A DNA stretch of 64,000 nt from Pseudoponticoccus marisrubri (GCF_001482405.1 NZ_LPXO01000003.1:1-64000); one strand, 5' to 3'. Numbered from the stretch's first letter, positions 15,251-25,272 are shown. Numbers and translations are program-made. Notes: generated by a model not told the origin, from the sequence alone.

Positions 15251-18200
15251 TCTGGTTTTTCAGGATCTCGAAGATCCGCTCCACTGTGTCCGGTTCATCC
15301 AGGATTTGCTGAAGACGGCGCCGGACCTTTCTTTCCTTCATCGCGTTGCCGCGCCATGCGAAGGGCGCTGTCTCCCGCACAGCGCCATCAACTTTCAAGG
15401 TCAAGGATTCGTCGTTGTCGAGGTTGTCGAACAGCGCCTTTTGGCCAGAGCTCTCGATCGAGGCCGGATACTTCTTGCCGTGTCCCGCTTTCGCATCCCT
15501 GACCAGCGCCGCAATCCGCTCAAGATATTCCGCGTATTCAATAGCTTCTTCCCGCCGTTGGCGAACAAGATCGGTGAGCAGTTCGGACATTTTCTCGTAA
15601 AAGCGCGGATTGACGGGGGTTTCTTCGATGATCAGCTTTCGAACGTTGTTCTCGATCGCCTCGGCCACGTTTTCCCGCTTCCGTTTCGATGCCGGCGGCA
15701 GGTCGTTCTCTGCATCGGCCCCCTTGCTTTCGACCAAGTCGATCAGGCTGATATCGTCAAGATGCGAGATGACTTCCGAGTCGTCGGCGCGGATGTAGTT
15801 GTCGATCAAGTGACGCATCGCCGGCTCATAGAGCTTCATGTCAACTGCGTCGCCGCTGTGCAGTCGAACGGCGTCCCTGACCCCGATGGCTTCTTCGACC
15901 TCTCGGCGGATTTCGCCGAGTTCGAGATCGTTGAATCCCGAGTCCACGGGCTCGGCAGCAATATTCGCGTAGGCGCGGGCGTAACGTCCGGCGATCTTGT
16001 AAAGCGCTTGGCGGCGCCGCGCTTTCTCCTCGGCATCAGGGTCGATGTCGATGCCCTGCGGGCTTGAAAAGTAGGCGAAGATCTCGTCATCGGACTTCGG
16101 CTGCTCCACGCCATCCATGAGGCCCAGCCAAGCGTCGCGTGCTGTCCGAAGATCCTGATCTGCCTGTTCAGCGCGATCGGTGATCAGCCCCTCCACATCC
16201 TCCTTGTCAAAGGCATCGAAGGCTTCGGATGTGTAATCATCCACCGCGCTCTCGATGTTCCGGAACAGGTCCTTGTAATCGACGATGTAGCCGAAGTCCT
16301 TGTCGTCCCCGTCCAGCCGGTTCACGCGGCAGATCGCTTGGAACAGCCCGTGGTCGCGCATCTGCTTGTCAATGTAGATGTAGGTCGCGGTTGGCGCATC
16401 GAAGCCGGTGAGGAGGCGGCTGACCACGATCAGCAGCTTCATTCGCCCCGGCTCTTTCTTGAACAGCCGAAGCGCCTCTTCCTCGTAATCCTCCTCCGAA
16501 GTCTCGCCCAGGAGGTCCGTGTAGACGCGGTGCACATACTGCTTTTCGGTCTCGCCCATGCCGGTCTCTTCCCCGGTGATCTCGGGCGCCGCGCGCTTGT
16601 AAGAGGTCACGATGGCGCATTTGTCGGCCAACACGGACCCGGATCTTCGGAAGATCTCGAAAAACTTGCAGGCCTCAGGAATCGAACCAGCCACCAGCAT
16701 GGCGTTGCCCATGCCAGCATTCAGGCGGGGCTTCATCTCCATGTCCATGATGATGTCATTGGCGATCTGCTCCAGCCTGTCGCGGCTCGACAGCACGCGC
16801 TGCAAAGTGCCCCACCGCTGTTTCAGCGTCGCCTTGGCGATGGGCGTCAGCCCCTTGGTCTTCGCTTCGAACCAGGCGTCGATCTTGCCGGGGGCGCTGA
16901 TCCGCTGGTCGATGTCACGGGCCTCGTAACGCAGGTCCAGCACCACGCCATCCTCGACCGCCTCGTCAAACCGGTAGGGTTTGCCGATATAGGGACCGAA
17001 GGTCTCCAATGATGTTTCCTTGTCGGACTTCAGGAGCGGCGTGCCGGTGAAACCGATGAACATGGCCTCGGGCAGCACCTGCCGCATGGCGCGCGCCAGC
17101 TTGCCCGACTGCGTGCGGTGCGCTTCGTCGATGAAGACGTAGAAATCACCGACAGGCGCACCGATTTTCGCGCTCTGGATGTCCGAGATCAGCTCGGCCA
17201 TCTCTGTCTCCTCGCGCTTGCCGAACTTGTGGACCAGCGAGCAGACCACGCGGTCGGTCGGATCGGCGAGGGCGGCCATCAGGTCGGTGCCGCTCTTCGC
17301 ACGGCGCACCTTGTCGCCGGTGCCGCCAAACACATCCTCGGAGATCTGCCGGTCCAGCTCTTTGCGGTCCGTCACCACGAGAATGCGCGCATCCGGCTGC
17401 GCTTCCCTGATCCAGCGCGCAAGCATCACCATGATCAGGCTTTTGCCCGAGCCTTGGGTCTGCCAGATGATCCCGCTCTCGTGCGCCACCACGCGTTCCT
17501 GCGCGGCCTTCACGGCGAAATACTGGTTCGGGCGGGCGATCTTCTTGATGCCGGCATCGAACAAGGTGAAGTCGTGGATCAACTCCAGGAACCGCTGCGG
17601 CGCCATCATCTGTGTCACGTCGCGGTCGAGGCGGGCGGTGATCCCGCTCTCTTCCTTCCAGGCCAGCCAGTAGGGCTGCGGCGTCTGGATCGGGGCGTAG
17701 CGCAGTCCTTCGCTGTCATTGCCGGCGAAGGCGATCTGCACCGTGGTGAAGAAGTGCCGGATGAACTCGGGCCGCTGGTTGTCGAGCGTCTGGCGAATGC
17801 CTTCGCCCACGCCCACAGTGGATTTCTTCAGCTCGACCGTGCCGAGGGCGATGCCGTTAACGTAGAGCACCAGATCGGGGCGCTTGTTCCAAGCCTTGAT
17901 GTCCTTGCCCTTGATGGCGACCTCTTCGGCGACGCCCATGTCGTTGGCGGCGGGGTCGCCCCAGTCGATGAAGCGAACGGTGACGGGGGCCTCGCTTGGG
18001 CCGGGGGCGACAGCCACGCCGTAGCGGAGCATCTCGTAGAAGCTCTGGTTGGCCTCGTAGAGCTTCGCGCCCTCCATCCTGGCCTCGCGCTTCAGGAGGG
18101 TGATGGCCTGGGTGGCGATCTCGGGCGGATAGCCGCGGGAGAGGAGCCAGGGGCGCAGCAGGTCCTCCTCGATATTGGCGTTGCCCTCGCGTTTCTGCCA

Positions 18201-18311
18201 GTCGCCAAGGTAGCGCCAGCCGAGGCCGCCGGGCGCATCGGTCTGGTGGCCACTCAGCAAGTCGATAACCCGGTTCTGGGCCTTGCGTTCCGCCTCGCCG
18301 ATCTTGCTCAT
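15240..18311 (-). CDS. hsdR: type I restriction endonuclease subunit R
   Basis: A 1023-residue product of normal length for HsdR. The N-terminal nuclease shows the PD-(D/E)xK pattern: Asp146, then Glu160 and Lys162 in VELKKS. The SF2 translocase follows: WQTQGSGKS with Lys290 in Walker A, IDEAHRTQSG (Asp395-His398) and GFTGTPLL. It cleaves unmodified DNA after ATP-driven translocation, in complex with HsdM and HsdS. The start at 18311 has GGAGTGCCCC before the ATG. It lies 41 bases downstream of hsdS, consistent with one operon. Confidence 0.95.
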   Translation of the reverse strand: MSKIGEAERKAQNRVIDLLSGHQTDAPGGLGWRYLGDWQKREGNANIEEDLLRPWLLSRGYPPEIATQAITLLKREARMEGAKLYEANQSFYEMLRYGVAVAPGPSEAPVTVRFIDWGDPAANDMGVAEEVAIKGKDIKAWNKRPDLVLYVNGIALGTVELKKSTVGVGEGIRQTLDNQRPEFIRHFFTTVQIAFAGNDSEGLRYAPIQTPQPYWLAWKEESGITARLDRDVTQMMAPQRFLELIHDFTLFDAGIKKIARPNQYFAVKAAQERVVAHESGIIWQTQGSGKSLIMVMLARWIREAQPDARILVVTDRKELDRQISEDVFGGTGDKVRRAKSGTDLMAALADPTDRVVCSLVHKFGKREETEMAELISDIQSAKIGAPVGDFYVFIDEAHRTQSGKLARAMRQVLPEAMFIGFTGTPLLKSDKETSLETFGPYIGKPYRFDEAVEDGVVLDLRYEARDIDQRISAPGKIDAWFEAKTKGLTPIAKATLKQRWGTLQRVLSSRDRLEQIANDIIMDMEMKPRLNAGMGNAMLVAGSIPEACKFFEIFRRSGSVLADKCAIVTSYKRAAPEITGEETGMGETEKQYVHRVYTDLLGETSEEDYEEEALRLFKKEPGRMKLLIVVSRLLTGFDAPTATYIYIDKQMRDHGLFQAICRVNRLDGDDKDFGYIVDYKDLFRNIESAVDDYTSEAFDAFDKEDVEGLITDRAEQADQDLRTARDAWLGLMDGVEQPKSDDEIFAYFSSPQGIDIDPDAEEKARRRQALYKIAGRYARAYANIAAEPVDSGFNDLELGEIRREVEEAIGVRDAVRLHSGDAVDMKLYEPAMRHLIDNYIRADDSEVISHLDDISLIDLVESKGADAENDLPPASKRKRENVAEAIENNVRKLIIEETPVNPRFYEKMSELLTDLVRQRREEAIEYAEYLERIAALVRDAKAGHGKKYPASIESSGQKALFDNLDNDESLTLKVDGAVRETAPFAWRGNAMKERKVRRRLQQILDEPDTVERIFEILKNQSEY

Positions 18312-18352
18312 GGGGCACTCCGTTCTGGAAAAGTCACTTTTGGGAAATGTCG

Positions 18353-19498
18353 TCAGACCAGCCTGATCCGTCCGGTCAAAAGGTTCTGCATCATGCCCTC
18401 CTTCACAGCCCGAGCCTTTTCGAGGCGGGTTTCGAGGGCTTGGATTTCGGCGTCCATGTCGGTCAATACCGAAGCGACGGCTTGCTGTTCATCTATCGTT
18501 TCTGGGACCGCAAATGTCATTTCCTTTAAGAACTTGAAGTGCCGGTTGTATCCAGTGTTGGGAATATCTTTGCTCTGCAACGAGAGCGACAAAAAACTTG
18601 TGTGATAGCCGTCCCTGGCTCCAATCGGTTGAGTTCCATCCGCTCCCAAAGCGAAATCAAAATCCACAAACTTCACAATTCTGGTATGATCGCCGAAGAT
18701 GATCAAGCCGCCGCTCGGCGGCGAAAAACGTCGCGCCTCGACATTGGTGTATCCTGCGATAAGGCTCTTGCCTTGGTCGACAATTGGGATGTTACCGTCG
18801 GTTGCGTATTCGGATGCCTGCACCTGAAACTTCTTGGCATTGATCCGCTTGAACGCAGCTTCAAAGGGCACTTCCTCCCACTCCCCCGAGAACCCCGGAA
18901 GGCGGCGCTTGGCGGTCAGGAGGTCCTGCATCGCGCCCTGCTTGATGAGCCGCTTCTTGGCGATCAGCCGCTCCAGCCCCTCGATCAGCGCATCCGCATC
19001 CGAAAGCGCCTCGGCGATGGCTTCCTGTTCCTGAGGATCATCGGGTAGCGGGATCCTAAATCGCTTAAGAGTTGCATTGGTGATCTGATTGATGGTCGCG
19101 CCGAGGTTCTCTTCTATTTGCTCTTGGATGATCTGCGACTGAAAAAGCCAAATCAGATACGGATTCAAGTCAGAGCGGAATACACTCATGAAGGCGCCAA
19201 AGGCCATGCCATGTGCATTTTGATCGATCATTGCCGTCTTGCCGATCAATCGGCGACTACCGTTTCGCACGCAGATCAATAGGTCGCCTGAATGAACCGT
19301 AGCGCCTTCGCCGACCGGAATATCCACGAAAACATTATCTTGAAAAGCAAGCCGATCATTTTGAATGTTGGAAGAGCGCAGAACAAGCGTCCCGAACTCT
19401 GATACGTTTTCAGGCTTGTAGGTCAAGCCAACTTTCACCTGGCCCAGATCGCCGAGCGACTTGACGCTCCAACCAGTTGGCAAGTTTGTCTCGCTCAT
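18353..19498 (-). CDS. hsdS: type I restriction specificity subunit S
   Basis: A 381-residue product with two target-recognition halves, each ending in a conserved helical spacer: LPDDPQEQEAIAEALSDADALIE in the middle and ETIDEQQAVASVLTDMDAEI near the C-terminus. Each half begins with a variable domain (GWSVKSLGDLGQVKVG; EWEEVPFEAAFKRIN). The two domains would recognise the two halves of a bipartite site. The true start is the ATG at 19498, which overlaps the hsdM stop (ATGA); the open frame extends further upstream only inside hsdM. The variable domains are somewhat AT-richer than the neighbours, as is common for exchanged specificity domains. Confidence 0.93.
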   Translation of the reverse strand: MSETNLPTGWSVKSLGDLGQVKVGLTYKPENVSEFGTLVLRSSNIQNDRLAFQDNVFVDIPVGEGATVHSGDLLICVRNGSRRLIGKTAMIDQNAHGMAFGAFMSVFRSDLNPYLIWLFQSQIIQEQIEENLGATINQITNATLKRFRIPLPDDPQEQEAIAEALSDADALIEGLERLIAKKRLIKQGAMQDLLTAKRRLPGFSGEWEEVPFEAAFKRINAKKFQVQASEYATDGNIPIVDQGKSLIAGYTNVEARRFSPPSGGLIIFGDHTRIVKFVDFDFALGADGTQPIGARDGYHTSFLSLSLQSKDIPNTGYNRHFKFLKEMTFAVPETIDEQQAVASVLTDMDAEIQALETRLEKARAVKEGMMQNLLTGRIRLV

Positions 19499-21930
19499 GC
19501 TCGGAAACCCATCGCTGCGAGATGAGCTTCGACAAGGACAGAGAGTTCGTTCATTTCCGATGTGATTTCCGGCAACGTATGCCCATACCGCTCCGTCAGC
19601 ACCCGCACCCGGGCGGTCAGCTGCTCCGTCCGCGCCTCGATCTCGGCCTCGATCAGATCGGCGATGTCGGTCAGCCATTTGTCATCCACGACCAGCGTGC
19701 GGATCTCTTCCTCGGTCAGCTCGGGGTATTTCTTCAGCGTGGCCTCGGTCAGCGCTTCCTCGGCTTCCTTGACCGCCTTCTTCGCTGCCGTCTCGGCTGT
19801 CATCAGTTTGGACACTTTGTTCAGCAGCGGGGTTTCTTCAGTGTCGGCTTCCCCGGACTTGATCCGCGCTTTAACCGAGGCCGCGGTCAGCTTGCCCGCC
19901 TCGGTCAGAGCCTCTGCCAGCAGCCCGCCCTCGGCGCCATGTTCCTCGACCATCTCCTCGATCTCGCGGCCCAGTTCTTCGGCCTTCGTCTGCGCGTCAT
20001 CGACGGCCTGCTGCATCTCAGGGAAGAAGCGCGCAACGATCAGCCGGGGCGGGATGACATCGGCCACAAGGCGCACCTTGTTCACGGTCAGGTCGGCCTC
20101 TTCCAGCCATTTGACCTTTTTGCCATCGACCTCCTTGCGTGCCTCGCGCAACTCCTTTGCCGCCTCCCAGCCGTCGTGGGTGATGATGAAGACATCGTCC
20201 TGCATCACCTCGGCCCAGTAGGACATGAGCCGCTGATAGGCCTCATACTGGTCGATCAGCGGCGCCTCGGCGAAGCGGGCCAGCATGTCCTCGGCGATGG
20301 TGTGGATCAGGTTCTTGGGCTTGTCGCCCACCTTCAAGCCATCCATAAAATCGGCGCTCGGACCGGCCCAACCGTCGAGGATGGCGTGGACGCGGTCACG
20401 GAAAGCGCCGAACTCGGGGTGGTTGCGGATCGTTGTGCGGACCTCCTCCGGCTCGACCAAGGGATCGGAATAGCCCGGGCGCGGGTTCGGCCCGAAGAGC
20501 GTGGCGCGGATGCCGGGCATGACGTCCCAGAACTCGGCCAGCAGGTCGATGTCGCGGTTGGGCACGCCGCCCTTGAGGTGCGCCTCTATGTCCTGAAGAT
20601 CCTCGGGATCCGAGCCGTCGATGTAGCGCGGGATGTTTAGGTTGAAGTCGTTGCGCGTGATCTCGGCGTAGGGGACCAGGCGGGAGTAGCCCTTGATCTC
20701 GGCCTGCCGGGTGTAGGCGTCGGTGATCTTGTGGATGTCGCGCTCGCGCAGGCGGTTCTTGTTGCCATCCTTGGTGAAGCCGCGAGAGGCGTCGATCATG
20801 AAGACCGGTCGATCGGCACAAGCGCCGGACTTGTCGAGCACGATGATCGAGGCGGGGATGCCGGTGCCGTAGAAGAGGTTCGCCGGCAGGCCGATGATCG
20901 CCTTGATGTAGCCGCGCTTGAGGATCTTTTCGCGCAGCTCGGCCTCCTTGTTGCCGCGGAAGAGCACGCCATGGGGCAGGATCACCGCGCCGGAGCCGGT
21001 GGCCTTCATGGAGCCCAGAATGTGCAGCAGAAAGGCGAAATCGCCGTTCTTGTCGGGCGGCATGCCAAGGTCGAAGCGCCCGAACTTGGTATCACTGGTC
21101 AGGCCCGATCCCCAGGCCTTGGCCGAAAAGGGCGGGTTGGCGACCACGAAATCGAAGGTCTGAAGTTCCGTTTCCGACGCCTTGAACTGCGGCTCGCCGA
21201 TCACGTCGCCCTGCACGATCTCGGCATCCTCGCGCCCGTGCATGATCATGTTCATCTTGGCCAGGCCGCGGGTGGTGATGTCCATTTCCTGACCGTAGAC
21301 GGTGAGGGTGACCTTCGCGGCGTCGGCGGCCTTCAGAAGCAGGGAGCCAGACCCGCAGGTGGGATCGTAGACGGTCTGCTTCACGCTCGTGGCGCGGTCC
21401 ACGCCGGCCACAGCGGCCACGACGCGCGAGACCTCGGCGGGCGTATAGAACTGCCCCTTGCTCTTGCCGGATTCGGTGGCGAAGTTCCGCATCAAGTATT
21501 CGTAAGCGTCGCCGAGGATGTCATCGCCATCCGCCCGGTTGCGGCTGAAGTTCAATTCCTCCCGGCTGAAGATGTTGATCAGCGCGGTGAGCGTTGTGAC
21601 CATCTTGGCGCCGCGCCCGAACTTCTCGGTGTCGTTGAAATAGGCCCGGTCGATGATGTTCTTGAGGTCGTTCGCCTCGGCAATCCCGGCGATCGCCATG
21701 TCGATGCCTTCGCCGATGTCCTTGGTGCCGCGCAGTTTCCGGATATCCTCGAAGGAGCAGCCTCCAGGCACCTCGATCAGCGCGTCCGGCTGACCGGCCC
21801 GGTCCGAGACGTATTTCAGGAAGAGAAGGGTGAGGATGTAGTCCTTGTAGAGCGAGGCATCCATCCCTCCCCGCAGCTGGTCGCAGCTGTCCCACAGGGA
21901 TCTGTAGATGTCGGATTTCTTGATTGCCAT
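19495..21930 (-). CDS. hsdM: type I restriction-modification adenine methyltransferase subunit M
   Basis: An 811-residue N6-adenine methylase. SAM motif I is DPTCGSGSLLLKAAD (from Asp189); the catalytic box is ANPPF (Asn265-Phe268). The N-terminal helical domain starts MAIKKSDIYRSLWDSCDQLRGG. After about residue 500 there is a long extension with Glu/Lys/Ala-rich stretches (AEELGREIEEMVEEHG; ETAAKKAVKEAEEALTEA) that look like coiled coil. Classical HsdM proteins are about 500-550 residues, so this is the long variant. It is the first gene of the operon and its stop overlaps the hsdS start. Confidence 0.95.
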   Translation of the reverse strand: MAIKKSDIYRSLWDSCDQLRGGMDASLYKDYILTLLFLKYVSDRAGQPDALIEVPGGCSFEDIRKLRGTKDIGEGIDMAIAGIAEANDLKNIIDRAYFNDTEKFGRGAKMVTTLTALINIFSREELNFSRNRADGDDILGDAYEYLMRNFATESGKSKGQFYTPAEVSRVVAAVAGVDRATSVKQTVYDPTCGSGSLLLKAADAAKVTLTVYGQEMDITTRGLAKMNMIMHGREDAEIVQGDVIGEPQFKASETELQTFDFVVANPPFSAKAWGSGLTSDTKFGRFDLGMPPDKNGDFAFLLHILGSMKATGSGAVILPHGVLFRGNKEAELREKILKRGYIKAIIGLPANLFYGTGIPASIIVLDKSGACADRPVFMIDASRGFTKDGNKNRLRERDIHKITDAYTRQAEIKGYSRLVPYAEITRNDFNLNIPRYIDGSDPEDLQDIEAHLKGGVPNRDIDLLAEFWDVMPGIRATLFGPNPRPGYSDPLVEPEEVRTTIRNHPEFGAFRDRVHAILDGWAGPSADFMDGLKVGDKPKNLIHTIAEDMLARFAEAPLIDQYEAYQRLMSYWAEVMQDDVFIITHDGWEAAKELREARKEVDGKKVKWLEEADLTVNKVRLVADVIPPRLIVARFFPEMQQAVDDAQTKAEELGREIEEMVEEHGAEGGLLAEALTEAGKLTAASVKARIKSGEADTEETPLLNKVSKLMTAETAAKKAVKEAEEALTEATLKKYPELTEEEIRTLVVDDKWLTDIADLIEAEIEARTEQLTARVRVLTERYGHTLPEITSEMNELSVLVEAHLAAMGFRA

Positions 21931-22206
21931 GCTGCGCCTCGTGTCTGCAGGGGCTGAACGCCGTTTACAGCCCCTCGTAACTTTCGCCGCAATATGAACG
22001 GAATAGCGGGATGTCTTCAAGGCAACGTTGATGGGTGCCCGATGCCGATTTCGGCGGACCAAGGGGGCCGCTCAATGCGCGCTTCGCGGATCTGACCTGT
22101 CATGTCCTGTCAAGAATCGGAATCCTCATGGTCGGCAACCGGGAGGATTGAACAACGCCGATTCGACGACATGTGATTCTGTGGCGACAATCGCTGCAAT
22201 CAGTGA

Positions 22207-22833
22207 TCACGCACGAACAGGTGGCGATTTCTCGTCAGAGGTCGCGTGGTATCGCAGCGTTTCCTTCATTACCTCGATCATCCTGGCTCGAAAGTCCTCG
22301 TCCCGTTCGAGCTCGGACAATCGTGCTTTCAGGGTTGCAACCTCGGTATCTCTTGCATCCAGTCTCTGCTTGAGATCGTGGTTCTTTCCTTCAAGGTCCG
22401 CAATCTCGGCGTCCTTGCTGTCGATCCTGTTGAGAAGCTCACGGATCTGCTCGCGCTGGTTGCCGAGGTCGGTTTTCAGCTCGGCGACCATTTTGCCCGA
22501 AAGCACCGTCAGCGAGCCGTATTGCTCGCCCAGATGGCCGAGGACCGCGGCCTCGACAAGTGCGCCGATCTCCTTCACGGCATCCCGCGCATCCGCAGGC
22601 AAAGCCCCGATCAGGTTTTCGCGGCGCTGCTGTTCACGCTGTTCGAGGAGCCGTTGGACCTCCTTGTCGAGGCTTTGTGCGTTGATGCCGCCAGCCACGT
22701 CAAGTTGCGTGCACATGGCCCTCTTGACGGTATCCCCGGTCGGCGTCTCGCCGTTGCGCTCGACGATCTCGATTCCCGCGAGCACCTGCGCTTCGGTGTA
22801 TTTCGGCGGGCGGCCAGCCCTCTTCTCGGTCAT
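22207..22833 (-). CDS. KfrA-like DNA-binding protein with coiled coil
   Basis: A 208-residue product from the ATG at 22833, with AAGGAG placed 6 bases before it. The N-terminal half (KRAGRPPKYTEAQVLAGIEIVERNGETPTGDTVKRAM) matches the KfrA-type DNA-binding domain of plasmids and islands. The C-terminal half is a long coiled coil (from about NQREQIRELLNRIDSKDAEI to LKARLSELERDEDFRARM). KfrA proteins bind repeats upstream of their own gene and help partition or nucleoid organisation. Here it lies between the integrase and the restriction operon and may repress nearby genes. Diverged direct repeats lie upstream at 22906-23050. The gap at 21931-22206 holds no gene. Confidence 0.75.
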   Translation of the reverse strand: MTEKRAGRPPKYTEAQVLAGIEIVERNGETPTGDTVKRAMCTQLDVAGGINAQSLDKEVQRLLEQREQQRRENLIGALPADARDAVKEIGALVEAAVLGHLGEQYGSLTVLSGKMVAELKTDLGNQREQIRELLNRIDSKDAEIADLEGKNHDLKQRLDARDTEVATLKARLSELERDEDFRARMIEVMKETLRYHATSDEKSPPVRA

Positions 22834-22905
22834 GGTATCTCCTTCGTGGATTTCGCAAAAGGTTTGCGAAATCGAGTTTGTCAAAGTTGCGGCCAGTGCC
22901 GCCGA

Positions 22906-23050
22906 GGAGGAGGTGGGTCCGGAACACGCGCACCAAAAACGATTTCCCGCGCGACCGGGCTAAGTCGGTGGAAAAGTTCCGCTACGAGGCGATCAAGATC
23001 TAAAACGCTTGGCCCGCATTCGCCAAGAGGAGGTGGTCGAGGAACGCGCG
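22906..23050. repeat. two diverged direct repeats upstream of the KfrA-like gene
   Basis: GAGGAGGTGGGTCCGGAACA near 22907 and GAGGAGGTGGTCGAGGAACG near 23027 share about 20 of 25 positions, each followed by CGCGC. The spacing is about 120 bases. They may be KfrA-like binding sites or a relic duplication. Confidence 0.3.
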
Positions 23051-23095
23051 CGGCCGAGGCCGCGGGCATTTTATAGCAGACCCCTTGCATGCCGT

Positions 23096-25141
23096 TCATC
23101 GAATGGCGGAAAGCCGATGAACATTCGCCTCATCCGGAGACCCGAAGGGCCGCAGGATCCGTGAACAATCCACGTCGATCCGGTTGACGAAGTCCAGCAT
23201 CATTTCGATGGTATCGCCTTCGGGGTAGTAGTGCTTGTGGGTCACGTCGGAAAGCTCATGGCCTATCAGCAACTTTCGCGAGTGATAGGGCACGCCCGCC
23301 CGTGTCAGCTTGGTTTGGAAATCTTTCCTGAGCGAGTGGAAGTCACGCACCGGATCGTAGATTCCACATCGCTTCCGGTAGTTTGTGAACCGCTTCGAGA
23401 AGACCTCCGTGAAGTTTTTCTTGGTCTGCCCACGCTCGAGATGTGGGAACAGGCGTGTCTGGTTGGACGCTTGTCGCAGCTCGACCAACTGAAGGATTCC
23501 GAGATCAAGCAGCGTCCGGTGAATCGGAACGTCGCGTTTCGCTGCCTTGGATTTTCTGCCCTGGATGCGGCCGACGATCTGGACCTTGACGACGGGCACA
23601 CCTTCGATCGTGTCGAAATCATCCGTTCGGAGCTGCAGCGCTTCTTCCATGCGGAAGCCTGCGAAAAGACCCAGGAGGGGCGCCCAGAAGACGGGATCCC
23701 CGGGTTCCTCGAGCGGCGCACGATAGATTGGAGAGCTGAGAAGGCCAGGCAGACGATCGCCCCATGGCAGGCGATCTCTGTCCTCTTCGTGGGCAAGACG
23801 ACGCTTTATTTCCTTTGAGGTCCACTTGACCGGTTTGACCGGATTGTCGGTCCGCAATCCTTCGAACTGCGCGAACGCCATGATCTGATCCATGGCATCC
23901 ATGTGGCGCTTGCAGGTGTTTGTCCGAAGCCGGTCGACATGCAATGTGTCGAGGATCTCCTCGATCTCTGCCGCGCTCAGGCGGTCTCGCTCCATCTCGG
24001 CCTTGCGACGCGCGATCGTGTTCCGCTCTTCCCGATCCGTTTCCTCGATCACCTGGCGAATGGGACGCCGATCCTTCGACGATTTGCCATGGTTGGCTGG
24101 TATTCGGTCGAGCAGTGAGAAGAAATCGACGAGCAAGTCTTCGTCGATGTTCTCAACAAAGATATCACCATGGGCTTCGAGAAACAGGCGCACCGTGCCT
24201 TCGAAGTTGCCGCGGCTGGTCTTGGTAAAGCGCCCTCCCGACCCGGCGTCGGGCGTCTCGTGACGGCGCTTGAGGTCATATCCCTCCGAACGGAGATCGA
24301 GGAACCGCCGGGCGTGCTCGGAGAAGCGGCGCCCATCCTTGCTTTTCCGGCGACGGGACGCATTGTTTGCGTCGACAATATCGCCGCGCGACCGTTCCGG
24401 TTCCTCTGGCCTTGCCTCGATTGGAGCACTTGCCTGAATGTCTGTGGTGACCGATGAGAGCGTCTTTCCGAGCCCCGCCAGTGAGGGCAGGGCGGCCGCA
24501 GGGTCGAGGTTTTTGCGCACGCAATAACGCAGGTATTCCTCCTGGAGGGCAAAGAGGCCGACAAGCATCATGTCGAACTGCGCGACGATCTCGTCCGGAT
24601 CCTCGTGCCACCAGCCTTCGCGGTCGGCCATCTCGAGAAGCGCGTTCTCGAACTCCGGGTCGTCGATCCGGCTTTTGGCCCGGATGCCCGTCTTGGCGAC
24701 CGGCGCTGGGGCTGGTGTCGCCACCATGTCGGGAGCAGCGACCGGGTTCTGCGGCTGCGCCACCGTGGGCGCGGATGTGGGAGATGCCATCTGGCGGGCC
24801 ATCATCTCCGCCTGCGCGCGCAATGTCGCTGCCATGTCCGCCATTGCGCGGTCAATATAGCTCTGGTCACTCATCCTGTCGCCCCTCGACATGACGGCTT
24901 CGATACTGCGCCGTTTCTCCTCGAACAGGAGGTTCATCCTTGCCGCGCGTCGGCCGGCTTCCTTTGGGCAGGTGGTGCGTAGGCTGACGGCGAAATGCCC
25001 GGGTGCCCCGGAACTGGTGCCTTCGGTGTCCGCGCAAGTCTTCTCTGTGTCATGGAAAGGTTGCGGAATAATGAAAACGGGTTTGCGACGGCGCCACCAG
25101 AACATGTGGCCGCGTTTTGCGAGGTAAGGGATCTTCGGCAT
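23096..25141 (-). CDS. int: island integrase, tyrosine recombinase
   Basis: A 681-residue product. The N-terminus (MPKIPYLAKRGHMFWWRRRK) has the aromatic/basic start common to DUF6538-like integrases. A long Ala/Pro-rich and helical middle precedes a core-binding domain (about 300-440). The catalytic domain shows GFRMEEALQL (first Arg), GRKSKAAKR (Lys), FHSLRKDF (HxxR) and LIGHELSDVTHKHYYP, where Tyr638 or Tyr639 is the nucleophile. It ends its leader 132 bases from the tRNA-Asn whose 3' end is the attachment site. It is therefore the enzyme that integrates this island. The ATG at 25141 has only a weak ribosome binding site. Confidence 0.88.
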   Translation of the reverse strand: MPKIPYLAKRGHMFWWRRRKPVFIIPQPFHDTEKTCADTEGTSSGAPGHFAVSLRTTCPKEAGRRAARMNLLFEEKRRSIEAVMSRGDRMSDQSYIDRAMADMAATLRAQAEMMARQMASPTSAPTVAQPQNPVAAPDMVATPAPAPVAKTGIRAKSRIDDPEFENALLEMADREGWWHEDPDEIVAQFDMMLVGLFALQEEYLRYCVRKNLDPAAALPSLAGLGKTLSSVTTDIQASAPIEARPEEPERSRGDIVDANNASRRRKSKDGRRFSEHARRFLDLRSEGYDLKRRHETPDAGSGGRFTKTSRGNFEGTVRLFLEAHGDIFVENIDEDLLVDFFSLLDRIPANHGKSSKDRRPIRQVIEETDREERNTIARRKAEMERDRLSAAEIEEILDTLHVDRLRTNTCKRHMDAMDQIMAFAQFEGLRTDNPVKPVKWTSKEIKRRLAHEEDRDRLPWGDRLPGLLSSPIYRAPLEEPGDPVFWAPLLGLFAGFRMEEALQLRTDDFDTIEGVPVVKVQIVGRIQGRKSKAAKRDVPIHRTLLDLGILQLVELRQASNQTRLFPHLERGQTKKNFTEVFSKRFTNYRKRCGIYDPVRDFHSLRKDFQTKLTRAGVPYHSRKLLIGHELSDVTHKHYYPEGDTIEMMLDFVNRIDVDCSRILRPFGSPDEANVHRLSAIR

Positions 25142-25253
25142 ATCCGAGGTCTCCGGGCACAGGCCCGGGTCACAGCCGCGGGCACAGGTATGGGCACAGA
25201 GGACGGATAAAGTTGTCTGGAGTCGCAGCGACTCCGGGCAAGTCTATGAGATC

Positions 25254-25266
25254 GCTGGATTTTCTT
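25254..25266 (-). repeat. inner-end inverted repeat, right copy
   Basis: GCTGGATTTTCTT is the exact reverse complement of 897-909. It lies 6 bases inside the right core (25273-25290). Together the copies would flank the core in the circular form. Confidence 0.55.
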
Positions 25267-25272
25267 AGATTA

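Noticed and set aside
22940-23003. Short coding-like tail (…FRYEAIKI then stop) on the plus strand
   Set aside because: Reads like the end of a protein, but no upstream part is in frame; perhaps a relic, too short to annotate.
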